A DNA stretch of 7,082 nt, taken from assembly GCA_018644745.1 (NCBI GenBank), contig JABGPX010000633.1, forward strand, positions 1 to 7,082, given 5' to 3'. The notes under the pieces are model-generated. The model was not told where the DNA came from. It saw only the letters and a list, made by a program, of their open reading frames with translations, and did no database searches. This document shows positions 1 to 5,123 of this stretch, one piece after another. The DNA is from Spirochaetales bacterium (GTDB taxonomy: Bacteria > Spirochaetota > Spirochaetia > ARS1246). Numbering within the stretch: position 1 is the first letter of the stretch; every line of letters starts with the position of its first letter. Made by a program: the position numbers and the translations under genes.

Positions 1-406
1 AAGGTACCGTTCTTATTTTTTTTAATGCTTGCTCAATCTGCCTGCAAATATCTTCCGCCGTCTTTTGAAATAGCATTGCCTTTTCAATCGATGGTTTCCC
101 TTCAGGTAGATACCCAATATCCGTCGGGTAACGGGAGTCCACATATAATTCATTTATTTGATCAAAAGAATTAGAATCAATTTCTATTTCTAGTTTGCGA
201 CCGACTATTCCCCTCAATGTAATCAAGTTATGAATGCGCGGCACATCTTCAGCAGTGGTTTCGATGAATGCTTTTAGGCTTTTTTCTATAGCTTGCTGCG
301 CGTGATATGCAATAATATTTGTGAGCAGCGGATTATCTATTATTTCTTGAATTGTGAGCAAGTCATCTTTTGCACTATTTAGCCAAGCTTCAGCCTGCCT
401 TTTCAT
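1..406 (-). CDS. HEPN-domain protein, partner of an MNT nucleotidyltransferase (3' end outside window)
   Basis: The minus-strand frame from the ATG at 406 stays open for 135 codons to the window edge, so the C-terminus is missing. The translation is a recognisable HEPN domain (PF05168-like), an all-helical fold. Visible hallmarks are the helix AYHAQQAIEKSLKAF (residues 33-47), RIHNL (57-61) and a late SRYP (91-94). The start overlaps the 3' end of the upstream nucleotidyltransferase gene by 17 bases, the usual layout of MNT-HEPN toxin-antitoxin pairs, where the HEPN protein is the toxin or the target of AMP transfer by the MNT protein. The RX4-6H ribonuclease motif of HepT/DUF86-type HEPN toxins is not visible in the 135 residues present: the only H after an R at short spacing is R57-I-H59. 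An RNase role is therefore uncertain, and a non-catalytic HEPN that binds nucleotides or its partner is equally possible. Family call confident; toxin role inferred. Confidence 0.87.
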   Translation of the reverse strand, partial: MKRQAEAWLNSAKDDLLTIQEIIDNPLLTNIIAYHAQQAIEKSLKAFIETTAEDVPRIHNLITLRGIVGRKLEIEIDSNSFDQINELYVDSRYPTDIGYLPEGKPSIEKAMLFQKTAEDICRQIEQALKKIRTVP

Positions 407-734
407 ACAGAACTTTTCCTTTGTGATCTATTTCTTTGAAAAAGGCACTTGGATTTTGTCTAATAATGGCGTACTCGGCCTTGGTATAAACGATTAAGTC
501 TATGGGTATTTTCTTGCTAAGTTCATAAATGCTTCTACGAACAAGCAGTTTATTCTCCATTTTTTCTTCATAATTCTGACAAACAGTATTTCTGTCGAGA
601 ACAACTAGAAGATCAATATCAGCGGCATTGTCAGAGTCCGTTTCGGTCGCAGATCCAAATAGAATCACTCGGTATGGATCTATGGAGATAAGCTGTTGGG
701 TAATTTGCCGTAAATATTCTTCAATATGATCCAT
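390..734 (-). CDS. MNT-type minimal nucleotidyltransferase, antitoxin of an MNT-HEPN pair
   Basis: This 114-residue protein is a compact DNA polymerase beta-like nucleotidyltransferase. It has the signature GSX10DXD: G27-S28, then D39 and D41 (ADIDLLVV), with a third acidic residue D79 in PIDLIVY. All three metal-binding acids needed for catalysis are present, so the enzyme looks active. In characterised MNT-HEPN systems (type VII toxin-antitoxin, MntA-HepT) the MNT protein neutralises the HEPN toxin by adding AMP to it. That role is inferred here from the next gene, a HEPN protein that begins 17 bases before this stop codon. Length is normal for the family. The start at 734 is the only ATG that keeps the whole N-terminal helix; no strong ribosome binding site precedes it. 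The gene is AT-richer than the stretch just upstream (about 840-1275), consistent with a separately acquired module. Confidence 0.9.
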   Translation of the reverse strand: MDHIEEYLRQITQQLISIDPYRVILFGSATETDSDNAADIDLLVVLDRNTVCQNYEEKMENKLLVRRSIYELSKKIPIDLIVYTKAEYAIIRQNPSAFFKEIDHKGKVLYEKAG

Positions 735-1161
735 TTCGCCATAAGATTAGCATACCTAGCCTATACTTGCACTGGTTTTCATCATTAAACTTTTTGGAGT
801 TTTTTGGCTATGGTTGCTATCAAGGAGACTGTCTTAACGGTATCACCTGCGTCCTCGCAGGAGCGCAGCAACGAGAAGGCGTCTGGTGAATGCGCCATGT
901 TATGTGGCGCTCGATGAATATGCCCTTTATGTGAGGCAGGTTCATATCCTCTTTAAGGTAATCGTGGCCGGGGCGAAGGGCGGTGCCGCCAAAGAAGTCG
1001 AATCCGCTTGCTTCTGCCGGAAGCGTGCGCCAGCTGTCGTCGCCCCCCAAGCCAGCACTGCATAGCAACAGCAGTACCTCAATAGCGACGGTGACCGAGC
1101 CGCGGTGACTCATGGACGAAGTATCCATAGTTCATTCGGCGCTTTGCCATCGGTGAAAGCC
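735..1161. other. Stretch without a convincing gene; GC-rich from about 840
   Basis: The first 100 bases, AT-rich, lie upstream of the MNT gene and should hold its promoter, but no clear -35/-10 pair could be picked. From about 840 the sequence becomes GC-rich and stays so into the abiEii fragment. Frames on both strands are open in places, but none has both a convincing start and recognisable family sequence through its length. The one hint of protein origin is the minus-strand segment described at 820-1128. This is most simply read as decayed sequence between two toxin-antitoxin modules. Confidence 0.5.
820..1128 (-). pseudogene. Possible decayed coding remnant with an FFGGTAL motif
   Basis: The frame encodes up to 102 residues. 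A segment reading FDFFGGTALRPGHDYLKED recalls the nucleotidyltransferase core of AbiEii/AbiGii-type toxins, which commonly have FFGGTAL followed by a (R)xSEDxDL block; here the second block would be YLKEDMNL. The resemblance is limited to this stretch, and the expected acidic pair is not intact. The N-terminal part has a hydrophobic run (VAIEVLLLLCSAG) that could chance to look like a signal peptide. The C-terminal 20 residues look unlike protein, and a neighbouring frame (SLLRSCEDAGDTVK and onwards) looks better there, which would fit a frameshift. It lies downstream of the abiEii 5' fragment on the same strand, but about 280 bases separate the two, more than the family would predict, so they may or may not be one gene. 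It could also be a fortuitous open frame. Confidence 0.25.
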
Positions 1162-1368
1162 CTACGGCAGACCCGAGACCCATAGAGGAGCGGCTAGCCG
1201 CCTGCCACTTGCGCGCGCAGCGAGCTCGCACGCGGGTCGAAACATCGGGCAATCCCCTATCCTTGCTGGGCTGGCGGCACTTGCCGGGTGCACACCCATG
1301 CGGGCTGCCGTTTCGGTCACCAGGTCTTCGAAATCCCTCGCAGGAAGCTGGACGATCGACTCCATCAT
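1162..1368 (-). pseudogene. 5' fragment of an AbiEii-like nucleotidyltransferase toxin gene
   Basis: The ATG at 1368 overlaps the stop codon of the abiEi remnant by four bases (ATGA), the normal arrangement of abiEi-abiEii. The first 30 or so residues (ARDFEDLVTETAARMGVHPA) match the typical N-terminus of AbiEii-family proteins, in which LPxxDRxxLxxxTAxxMGxxPA is followed by EKDFWVxWxL. Here the match stops after HPAS (about base 1275). The remaining 38 residues are rich in Ala, Arg and Pro and look unrelated to the family. The full toxin is roughly 250-300 residues with a GG(T/A)S nucleotidyltransferase motif; none of that follows in frame. In type IV AbiE systems the toxin is a GTP-binding nucleotidyltransferase neutralised indirectly by AbiEi. 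This copy cannot encode a working toxin. Confidence 0.6.
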
Positions 1369-1805
1369 CTATCCTGCCTCCTTGTCGAGGCCTGTACCGC
1401 GATTTGTTTGATATAGTCGTGGACCCACGCCGTCGCTGATACAGTTGATCGGACGATCTTCGGGTAATCTTGGCGCGGAAAGACTTTGCTCAGCTGTTCG
1501 AGCTGTGCGTTCGAAAGCTTTCCCTGTCCAATCGAGTAGATTGCCTGTATTAAAAGGGCTGCCTTGTTGTCATCAATTGCGGTATGCTGTGTTTTCCTGT
1601 GAATGAAACAGAGCGGTATTTCTATGATCTGGAACGTCCGGTTCGGTCCGGTTGATAGGTAACGATACTGGGCCGGTACCTGTTCGGTCAGCCCCAGGAG
1701 GTGCTGGGCGGTCTTGCCCTCTGGTATTATTCGCCACCGATGTTTCCTTGCGAAAGCCCTTGCGACCTGCGCTATATCCGGCGCCAGGTCCACCCGCGTT
1801 ATCAT
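1365..1805 (-). pseudogene. AbiEi-like antitoxin (DUF6088 type), N-terminal domain lost
   Basis: The 146-residue frame matches the C-terminal part of AbiEi/DUF6088 antitoxins: LAPDIAQVARAFARK (residues 7-21), WRIIPEGKTAQHLLGL (24-39), then QVPAQYRYLSTGPNRTFQI (42-60). Intact family members carry about 60-70 further N-terminal residues, a winged-helix domain for DNA binding and autoregulation, ending in a QGxIRRLxRGxYxYP block. Here an in-frame stop lies just upstream of the ATG at 1805. In a different frame, bases 1884-1837 read RAVFQGQI, a stop, then FRRLMR, at about the spacing expected from LAPDI (49 bases). The simplest reading is a once complete gene broken by a stop codon and a frameshift. 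The four-base overlap with the abiEii fragment downstream supports the assignment. Without the winged helix the product would not autoregulate normally, if made at all. Confidence 0.72.
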
Positions 1806-1893
1806 CTTTTTACGAGCGCAAGATCAGCGGTGTAAGCCGCATAAGACGCCGAAATCAGATTTGCCCTTGGAAAACAGCCCGCATCGGACTATA

Positions 1894-1899
1894 TATAAT
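1894..1899 (+). promoter_or_regulatory. Candidate -10 box (TATAAT) upstream of the esterase fragment
   Basis: A perfect TATAAT lies 28 bases before the ATG at 1928, within an AT-rich run (ATATATAAT) in otherwise GC-richer sequence. No good -35 hexamer occurs at 16-18 bases; TTGGAA at 1867-1872 is too far. A weak ribosome binding site, AGGA at 1915-1918, lies nine bases from the ATG. It may be the old promoter of the truncated esterase gene. Confidence 0.35.
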
Positions 1900-1927
1900 T
1901 ACTTGTCCGGTAATAGGAATGTCTTAT

Positions 1928-2128
1928 ATGAACACGCCGTTGAAAGCGCAAGAGACCCTGCCCCCATTGAAAGATGGATGGGGACCGCAGAGCGTTGAGG
2001 CATTGTGGGCAGGTTTTGCTCCGCGTGGGGAACCCCTCGATGTTGAAGTTCTCGAAGCATGGGAGGAAGACGGCGTCGTTCTGAAGGTCCTGCGCTACCG
2101 TTTGGTTATCGCCCCAATTCTGGGATAG
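1928..2128 (+). pseudogene. 5' fragment of an acetylxylan-esterase/dienelactone-hydrolase-like gene
   Basis: The frame from ATG 1928 gives 66 residues. Residues 1-58 look like the N-terminus of a family of alpha/beta-hydrolase esterases (acetylxylan esterase or dienelactone hydrolase type) known from glycan-degrading PVC bacteria: LPPLKDGWGPQSVEALWAGF, PLDVEVLEAWEEDGVVLKVL, then RYR. In intact relatives RYR leads into a beta strand and, much later, the nucleophile elbow GxSxG. Here the similarity stops at about base 2101, followed by LVIAPILG and a stop. The hicA stop codon on the other strand is at 2106-2108, so the fragment ends where the toxin-antitoxin cassette begins. No catalytic Ser, Asp or His can be present, so the product is not an enzyme. 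The remainder of the gene was not found in the window. The family name rests on recall of a short segment. Confidence 0.55.
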
Positions 2129-2297
2129 AAAGACTGTTACAGATTTTCTCAGAAAGTCTATTTGCTATCTCTCGGTGGCGAGGAACGGCTTCAACGGCTC
2201 CAGTCTGAGGATTCATCCACAATGAATGTGAACGACCTTCTCGCTTAAGAATACAGCCGTTTCTTCTGAGATGCTTGAGAAGGGTGTCACGTTTCAT
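2106..2297 (-). CDS. hicA: HicA family mRNA interferase toxin
   Basis: This 63-residue protein has the full length and layout of HicA toxins, small double-stranded-RNA-binding-like proteins that cleave mRNA and are held inactive by HicB. Family features in order: an N-terminal helix (DTLLKHLRRNGC, residues 4-15), the strand with REGRSHSLW (19-27) containing the conserved catalytic-type histidine H24, then AVPRHREI (37-44) and a last helix ending in KICNSLSI (51-58). The ATG at 2297 overlaps the stop codon of hicB by four bases (ATGA), so the two genes are probably translationally coupled. The order is hicB first, a common alternative to hicA first. Nothing suggests inactivation: the histidine is present and the frame is intact. 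The stop codon lies about five bases from the break point of the esterase fragment on the opposite strand. Confidence 0.92.
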   Translation of the reverse strand: MKRDTLLKHLRRNGCILKREGRSHSLWMNPQTGAVEAVPRHREIANRLSEKICNSLSIPELGR

Positions 2298-2509
2298 GAA
2301 ATTGAGATTGTATCTCTGGTGGCGTCTGGTGGAATGCCTCTCAGCGCGTCTTCGCGACGATCTTCAAGGACTAATGCTATTGCCTCTGACAAATTCACCT
2401 TGCACTCTTCTAGGGATTTACCTTGGCCGTTCGCTCCAGGAATTTCTGGGCAGTATGCAATATACCAATCATCGTCTTTCTCAATGATGGCCGTAAACTC
2501 ATTCTTCAT
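2294..2509 (-). CDS. hicB: HicB family antitoxin (short form)
   Basis: This 71-residue protein is a HicB antitoxin with the partial RNase H-like fold. It shows the typical run FTAIIEKDDDWYIAYCPEIP (residues 5-24), then GANGQGKSLEEC (25-36) and the helix NLSEAIALVLEDRRED (39-54). It would bind HicA and block its active site. It is a short form: the chain ends about 20 residues after the conserved helix and no C-terminal helix-turn-helix or ribbon-helix-helix domain is visible. Autorepression by DNA binding, as in longer HicB proteins, is therefore not evident. The ATG at 2509 is preceded by GAGAGG about nine bases away, and by a TATAAT box (2532-2537) that fits a promoter for hicBA. Confidence 0.92.
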   Translation of the reverse strand: MKNEFTAIIEKDDDWYIAYCPEIPGANGQGKSLEECKVNLSEAIALVLEDRREDALRGIPPDATRDTISIS

Positions 2510-2531
2510 TTTCTATGACCTCTCAATCCAA

Positions 2532-2561
2532 ATTATACGCATTTTTGCTAGGATTTGTTAG
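2532..2561 (-). promoter_or_regulatory. Candidate promoter for hicBA
   Basis: On the minus strand a perfect -10 box TATAAT (2537-2532) is preceded at 18 bases by CTAACA (2561-2556), which matches the -35 consensus at four of six positions. The -10 box ends 22 bases before the hicB start codon. This gives the hicBA pair its own promoter, independent of the CopG-RelE pair upstream. Confidence 0.5.
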
Positions 2562-2725
2562 TAACCAAAAACTCCTCCTTGATCTGCTGGAGAAGGAAGC
2601 GGAAAGATCCCTAGGGTCCCTATATGGAGGGTAGTTCCGGGAAAATCAAGGTCTGCCGGCAAGTTGAGAGCACTCGCTTTTGCGGCGGCTATTCGGTTCT
2701 CTTCTGAACCCTCTGGTATACGTCT

Positions 2726-2893
2726 TTACGGTGGCAAATTGCGAAGAGGCTCAGAATACTGCTCAGGTTGTGTAAGAAGCCTGCTTTCGATCGCACGGCG
2801 AATCCGCTCGCGCATCGTTCGATTTAGTTTAGAATTATCCTTTGAGCTAACATCGGGACGATAGCGGAGTCGATACGCCTTGCCTAATCCCAA
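2726..2893 (-). pseudogene. 3'-truncated RelE/ParE-type toxin fragment
   Basis: A minus-strand frame directly after the CopG gene encodes about 55 residues typical of the N-terminal half of RelE-superfamily toxins: KAYRLRYRPDVSSKD, then RERIRRAIESRLLTQPEQYS, then EPLRNL. The family pattern is a Y-x-L-x-Y strand, a helix pair with IxxAIExxL, and PLRGxLxG followed by WRLRVGDYRVIY. Here a stop (TAA, 2728-2726) comes right after PLRNLPP, where the core beta strands carrying the ribonuclease-active residues should follow, and they are not found in any frame to 2560. There is no ATG. A TTG at 2893-2891, overlapping the end of the CopG gene and preceded by GAGG, is the likely original start. The position directly behind a ribbon-helix-helix antitoxin gene is the usual arrangement. 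The fragment should be inactive. Confidence 0.68.
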
Positions 2894-3111
2894 ATATCCT
2901 CATGCGAAAGCAATGTATCTTTATCGTAGGATGCCTCCCGTTCAGCGGCTAGCTGTCCAAGCGCAACATCCTCTTCCATCTCTAAAGCTTCTTTAATCAG
3001 ATCTCGAGTTACTAATGACATAGAGATACCTTGTTTCTTGGCTAATTGCTCAATGAGTTCGTACAACGGTGGATCAACAACGACATTTATTCTAGGATTT
3101 TTCGTCGACAT
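2884..3111 (-). CDS. CopG/ribbon-helix-helix antitoxin
   Basis: The 75-residue protein starts MSTKNPRINVVVDPPLYELI, the beta strand and first helix of a ribbon-helix-helix DNA-binding domain. A second helix follows (residues 32-45, SLVTRDLIKEALEM), then an acidic tail ending in LSHEDIWD that would wrap the toxin. The ATG at 3111 was chosen over an upstream ATG at 3207 because GGGAGG (3122-3117) lies five bases before it, and because the 32 extra upstream residues are not family-like. Such antitoxins bind as dimers to palindromes in their own promoter and neutralise a RelE/ParE toxin encoded next. That toxin gene is truncated here, so this is an antitoxin without a working partner in the window. 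It may persist as an anti-addiction gene or be a relic not yet decayed. Confidence 0.82.
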   Translation of the reverse strand: MSTKNPRINVVVDPPLYELIEQLAKKQGISMSLVTRDLIKEALEMEEDVALGQLAAEREASYDKDTLLSHEDIWD

Positions 3112-3116
3112 ATCTA

Positions 3117-3122
3117 CCTCCC
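3117..3122 (-). promoter_or_regulatory. Ribosome binding site of the CopG antitoxin gene
   Basis: GGGAGG on the minus strand, five bases from the ATG at 3111, is a near-ideal Shine-Dalgarno sequence. It decides the start in favour of 3111 over the in-frame ATG at 3207. Confidence 0.75.
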
Positions 3123-3199
3123 AAGAATAAGTGTGCCACCTTTGTCCATTGAAATTAAGTGAGAATAGACCTCTGCTGCTCCTCGACTCTAGGATAATA

Positions 3200-3217
3200 A
3201 GGTACAAGAATGTACCT
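3200..3217. promoter_or_regulatory. Inverted repeat: operator of the CopG gene or terminator of the sialidase gene
   Basis: AGGTACA and TGTACCT form perfect 7-base arms around AGAA. The element lies 21 bases downstream of the sialidase-like gene stop and 89 bases upstream of the CopG start, both on the minus strand. Read on the minus strand it is followed by TTATTATCC, a weak U-rich tail, so it could be a weak terminator. It could equally be an operator for a ribbon-helix-helix dimer. Confidence 0.4.
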
Positions 3218-3237
3218 GCTCCTTCAAATGCAGTCGG

Positions 3238-4902
3238 TCAACCCCTCCGCGGTTCGTGCTTCTTCGCTATCGCGTCAATCTCGCTGAGTTTGAAGCGAAC
3301 CGACACGATTGAGCTCTTGTGCTCAGCCTCGATGACGGCGTATGTGGTTGCCACAAAAGTACCATCCGTAAGTCGTTCAAGTCCGGGGTAGCCGGTCCAG
3401 CCGGCGTGGGCATACTTGCTGTTCGCGATGAGCCGCAGCCGGTATTGGCCTTGGCGCTTTTCGACTAAATCCTCATAGGTGCCGACCCAGCCTACGAAAT
3501 CGGCATTGGTTTTACTGCATATACCGGTGTCTCTAAACACCATAACGATTCTGCCGTCCGCGGCATAGCGTGCAAGATGCCGGTCTCCGCTCAAGCTCCC
3601 GGGGAGATCCTCCGGTTCGCTCCAAGTGTCACCCTCGTCGTTGCTGAAAATTATCTGTGAGTTATACCAACGTCCATTCTCCCGTATTACAGCGGCGAGT
3701 TGCTTTCCGTTTGGAGATCTGATGATTGCGGGCTCACACAAGAATGTATCGCTTTTTTCCGCTATCATTCGCTGTTCGGACCAGGAGAGTCCTCCGTCGA
3801 CCGTCACGCTCATGAAAATTCGTTTGCCTTCATGGAATAGCGACAAGTGACGACTATCAGAAATCGGCTCGATCGTGATAGGGGCAACCGTACAGGATAT
3901 TCCGGTCGCATTCATGTCACTCCATGTGACGCCTCCGTCTTCGGATATCGCTTGCATCATCTCGCCGTCATTACTAGACTGTACGACAAGACGTTCGTTG
4001 CCGTCAGGACCGGCGAGACGATGGATCGTCGGGCAGTTTTTAACAGAGGACCACCCCTCGGGAGTTTCCACCGTTTCCCAAGTCAGTCCTCCGTCTTCGC
4101 TGCGTTTCATCGGTCCGAGGGCACCTCCGTGCTCGTAGGTCCACGGGCACAGAATCGTCCTCCCGTCTTCCATGAGCACGGTGGACGGATGCTGGAAGTT
4201 TACGGTTTCACTTCCTCTGGCCAATACCACCTGCCGCTCCGGCTGACCGGAGATGTCGATCACGGGCATCGAATATCCCACGGGCTGCGAACGCTGCCAA
4301 TCGAGTTCGTAGGTGTTTCCTTCGACACCGAAATCGAAAAGGTGCATAGAGCCTTGCCCCGCGGTAAAGCCGACTTTGCCGAACACCCTTTCTGTGAAAT
4401 CGATCTCGTGGGCGATACGCCGATCAAAAAGGAATTGTACCCGGTTTCCCGAACGAATCACCTCAAAAGTAAACGGCTTTTCGGGGGCGATCCAATCCTT
4501 CGCCTCATCGAGCAGCGTGAGCCCTCCGAAGACCGGTCCGTCCACACAGAGTCTTCTATCGTGGCCGAAATAGAGGCGGCTGTGACGGCGCACTTCCGAA
4601 GGCAGGAAACCGCTCACTCTAATCTCTCCTTCACCCCTTTGCCAGGCATCTCCGCCGGAAAAACAGAAAGCGGCGTTGCACTCTTCTACTCCTGGCATCC
4701 GAATAAACTCCTGGTGTACGGGCGGTTTGCAAAGCGACAACCGAGCGGTTATATGGAAATCTCCGGCGCCGATTCCCCGGTCGCCGTACACAAAGTCGCG
4801 GCCGGGTCCCAGATAGATATGTCCCGTGCGACAATCGAGCTCGTGGCCCGCTAGACGGGCGCAGGTGGGAGATCCCATTTCTACAAACGTTAGTCGTTCC
4901 AT
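3238..4902 (-). CDS. Sialidase-like beta-propeller protein with an N-terminal lectin-like domain
   Basis: This 554-residue protein has two parts. Residues about 1-200 are beta-rich, with strands such as FTFEVIRSGNRVQFLFD (144-160) and VGFTAGQGSMHLFDF (177-191), as in concanavalin/LamG-like laminin-fold domains. Residues about 220-545 form a sialidase-superfamily propeller with four Asp-box motifs (SxDxGxTW): SEDGGLTW (268-275), SEDGGVTW (320-327), TVDGGLSW (367-374) and SNDEGDTW (420-427). Late conserved blocks are DGRIVMVFRD (449-458) and GYPGLERLTDGTFVATTY (504-521). The FRIP arginine motif of true sialidases is not seen; FQHPSTVLMEDGRT stands in that place (236-249). The substrate is therefore open: a sialoside, a uronate-containing or a rhamnose-containing glycan. 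No signal peptide is visible, suggesting a cytoplasmic enzyme. The ATG at 4902 is preceded by AGAGGG. It is transcribed divergently from the PL26-like lyase gene, which suggests shared regulation. Confidence 0.83.
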   Translation of the reverse strand: MERLTFVEMGSPTCARLAGHELDCRTGHIYLGPGRDFVYGDRGIGAGDFHITARLSLCKPPVHQEFIRMPGVEECNAAFCFSGGDAWQRGEGEIRVSGFLPSEVRRHSRLYFGHDRRLCVDGPVFGGLTLLDEAKDWIAPEKPFTFEVIRSGNRVQFLFDRRIAHEIDFTERVFGKVGFTAGQGSMHLFDFGVEGNTYELDWQRSQPVGYSMPVIDISGQPERQVVLARGSETVNFQHPSTVLMEDGRTILCPWTYEHGGALGPMKRSEDGGLTWETVETPEGWSSVKNCPTIHRLAGPDGNERLVVQSSNDGEMMQAISEDGGVTWSDMNATGISCTVAPITIEPISDSRHLSLFHEGKRIFMSVTVDGGLSWSEQRMIAEKSDTFLCEPAIIRSPNGKQLAAVIRENGRWYNSQIIFSNDEGDTWSEPEDLPGSLSGDRHLARYAADGRIVMVFRDTGICSKTNADFVGWVGTYEDLVEKRQGQYRLRLIANSKYAHAGWTGYPGLERLTDGTFVATTYAVIEAEHKSSIVSVRFKLSEIDAIAKKHEPRRG

Positions 4903-5014
4903 GTAAATTCCCTCTTTTTCAATCAGCCTTTAGATGATCCTATCAAAACCCTCGGACAAAGTACAATTGTAGGTAGGGGTACACGACGATCATCGGCAAA
5001 AGCGCATATCATAT

Positions 5015-5053
5015 CCTTCTGTGGCTTCTGTGAAGTGGCGATACTTCAGAAGG
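5015..5053 (+). promoter_or_regulatory. Imperfect stem-loop in the presumed leader of the lyase gene
   Basis: CTTCTG (5025-5030) plus AAGT (5033-5036) can pair with ACTT (5043-5046) plus CAGAAG (5047-5052), giving a ten-pair stem with a two-base bulge and a six-base loop. An upstream repeat, CCTTCTG (5015-5021), could instead pair with CAGAAGG (5047-5053), so two exclusive structures are possible. No run of U follows, so it is not a standard terminator. Confidence 0.35.
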
Positions 5054-5112
5054 TGCCCCGCCGGCTCTCATCAACCGTTGAAAGATCCAGCCATACCTTT
5101 TATGAATGTGAT

Positions 5113-5118
5113 AAGGAG
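5113..5118 (+). promoter_or_regulatory. Ribosome binding site of the lyase gene
   Basis: AAGGAG lies five bases before the ATG at 5124 and fixes that start. Confidence 0.75.
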
Positions 5119-5123
5119 CCCTT

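Larger units (their letters stand above)
4903..5123. promoter_or_regulatory. Shared intergenic region of two divergent carbohydrate genes
   Basis: This 221-base stretch must hold both promoters. A perfect 10-base palindrome TACAATTGTA lies at 4962-4971, a fitting place for a shared operator. On the minus strand TAGGAT, about 50 bases upstream of the sialidase-like start, is a fair -10 candidate with only a poor -35. On the plus strand TATCAT (5007-5012) is a possible -10 without a recognisable -35. Nearer the lyase gene lies the imperfect stem-loop listed separately. Confidence 0.4.

Noticed and set aside
810..917. Small plus-strand ORF of 35 codons starting at ATG 810
   Set aside because: Too short, no family resemblance, and only a poorly spaced ribosome binding site.
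1220..1229. Perfect 10-base palindrome GCGAGCTCGC
   Set aside because: Palindromes of this length are expected by chance in GC-rich sequence, and no gene start lies next to it.
1652..1927. Upstream extension of the esterase fragment to an ATG at 1652
   Set aside because: The 92 extra residues overlap the abiEi remnant on the other strand and do not look like the esterase N-terminus; the family-like sequence begins at the ATG at 1928.
2540..2640. Possible integron attC site or terminator between the RelE fragment and hicB
   Set aside because: No GTTRRRY/RYYYAAC core pair could be placed; only short inverted repeats such as CCCTAGGG are present, without a U-run.
2664..2864. Plus-strand ORF of 66 codons
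   Set aside because: It is antisense to the RelE-like fragment, which explains the sequence better.
3112..3207. N-terminal extension of the CopG protein to the ATG at 3207
   Set aside because: The 32 extra residues are not ribbon-helix-helix-like, and a strong ribosome binding site precedes the ATG at 3111.
3847..4854. Long plus-strand open frame of 335 codons
   Set aside because: It is antisense to the sialidase-like gene, whose minus-strand frame has clear Asp-box motifs; the plus frame shows no family features and is a by-product of GC-rich codon use.
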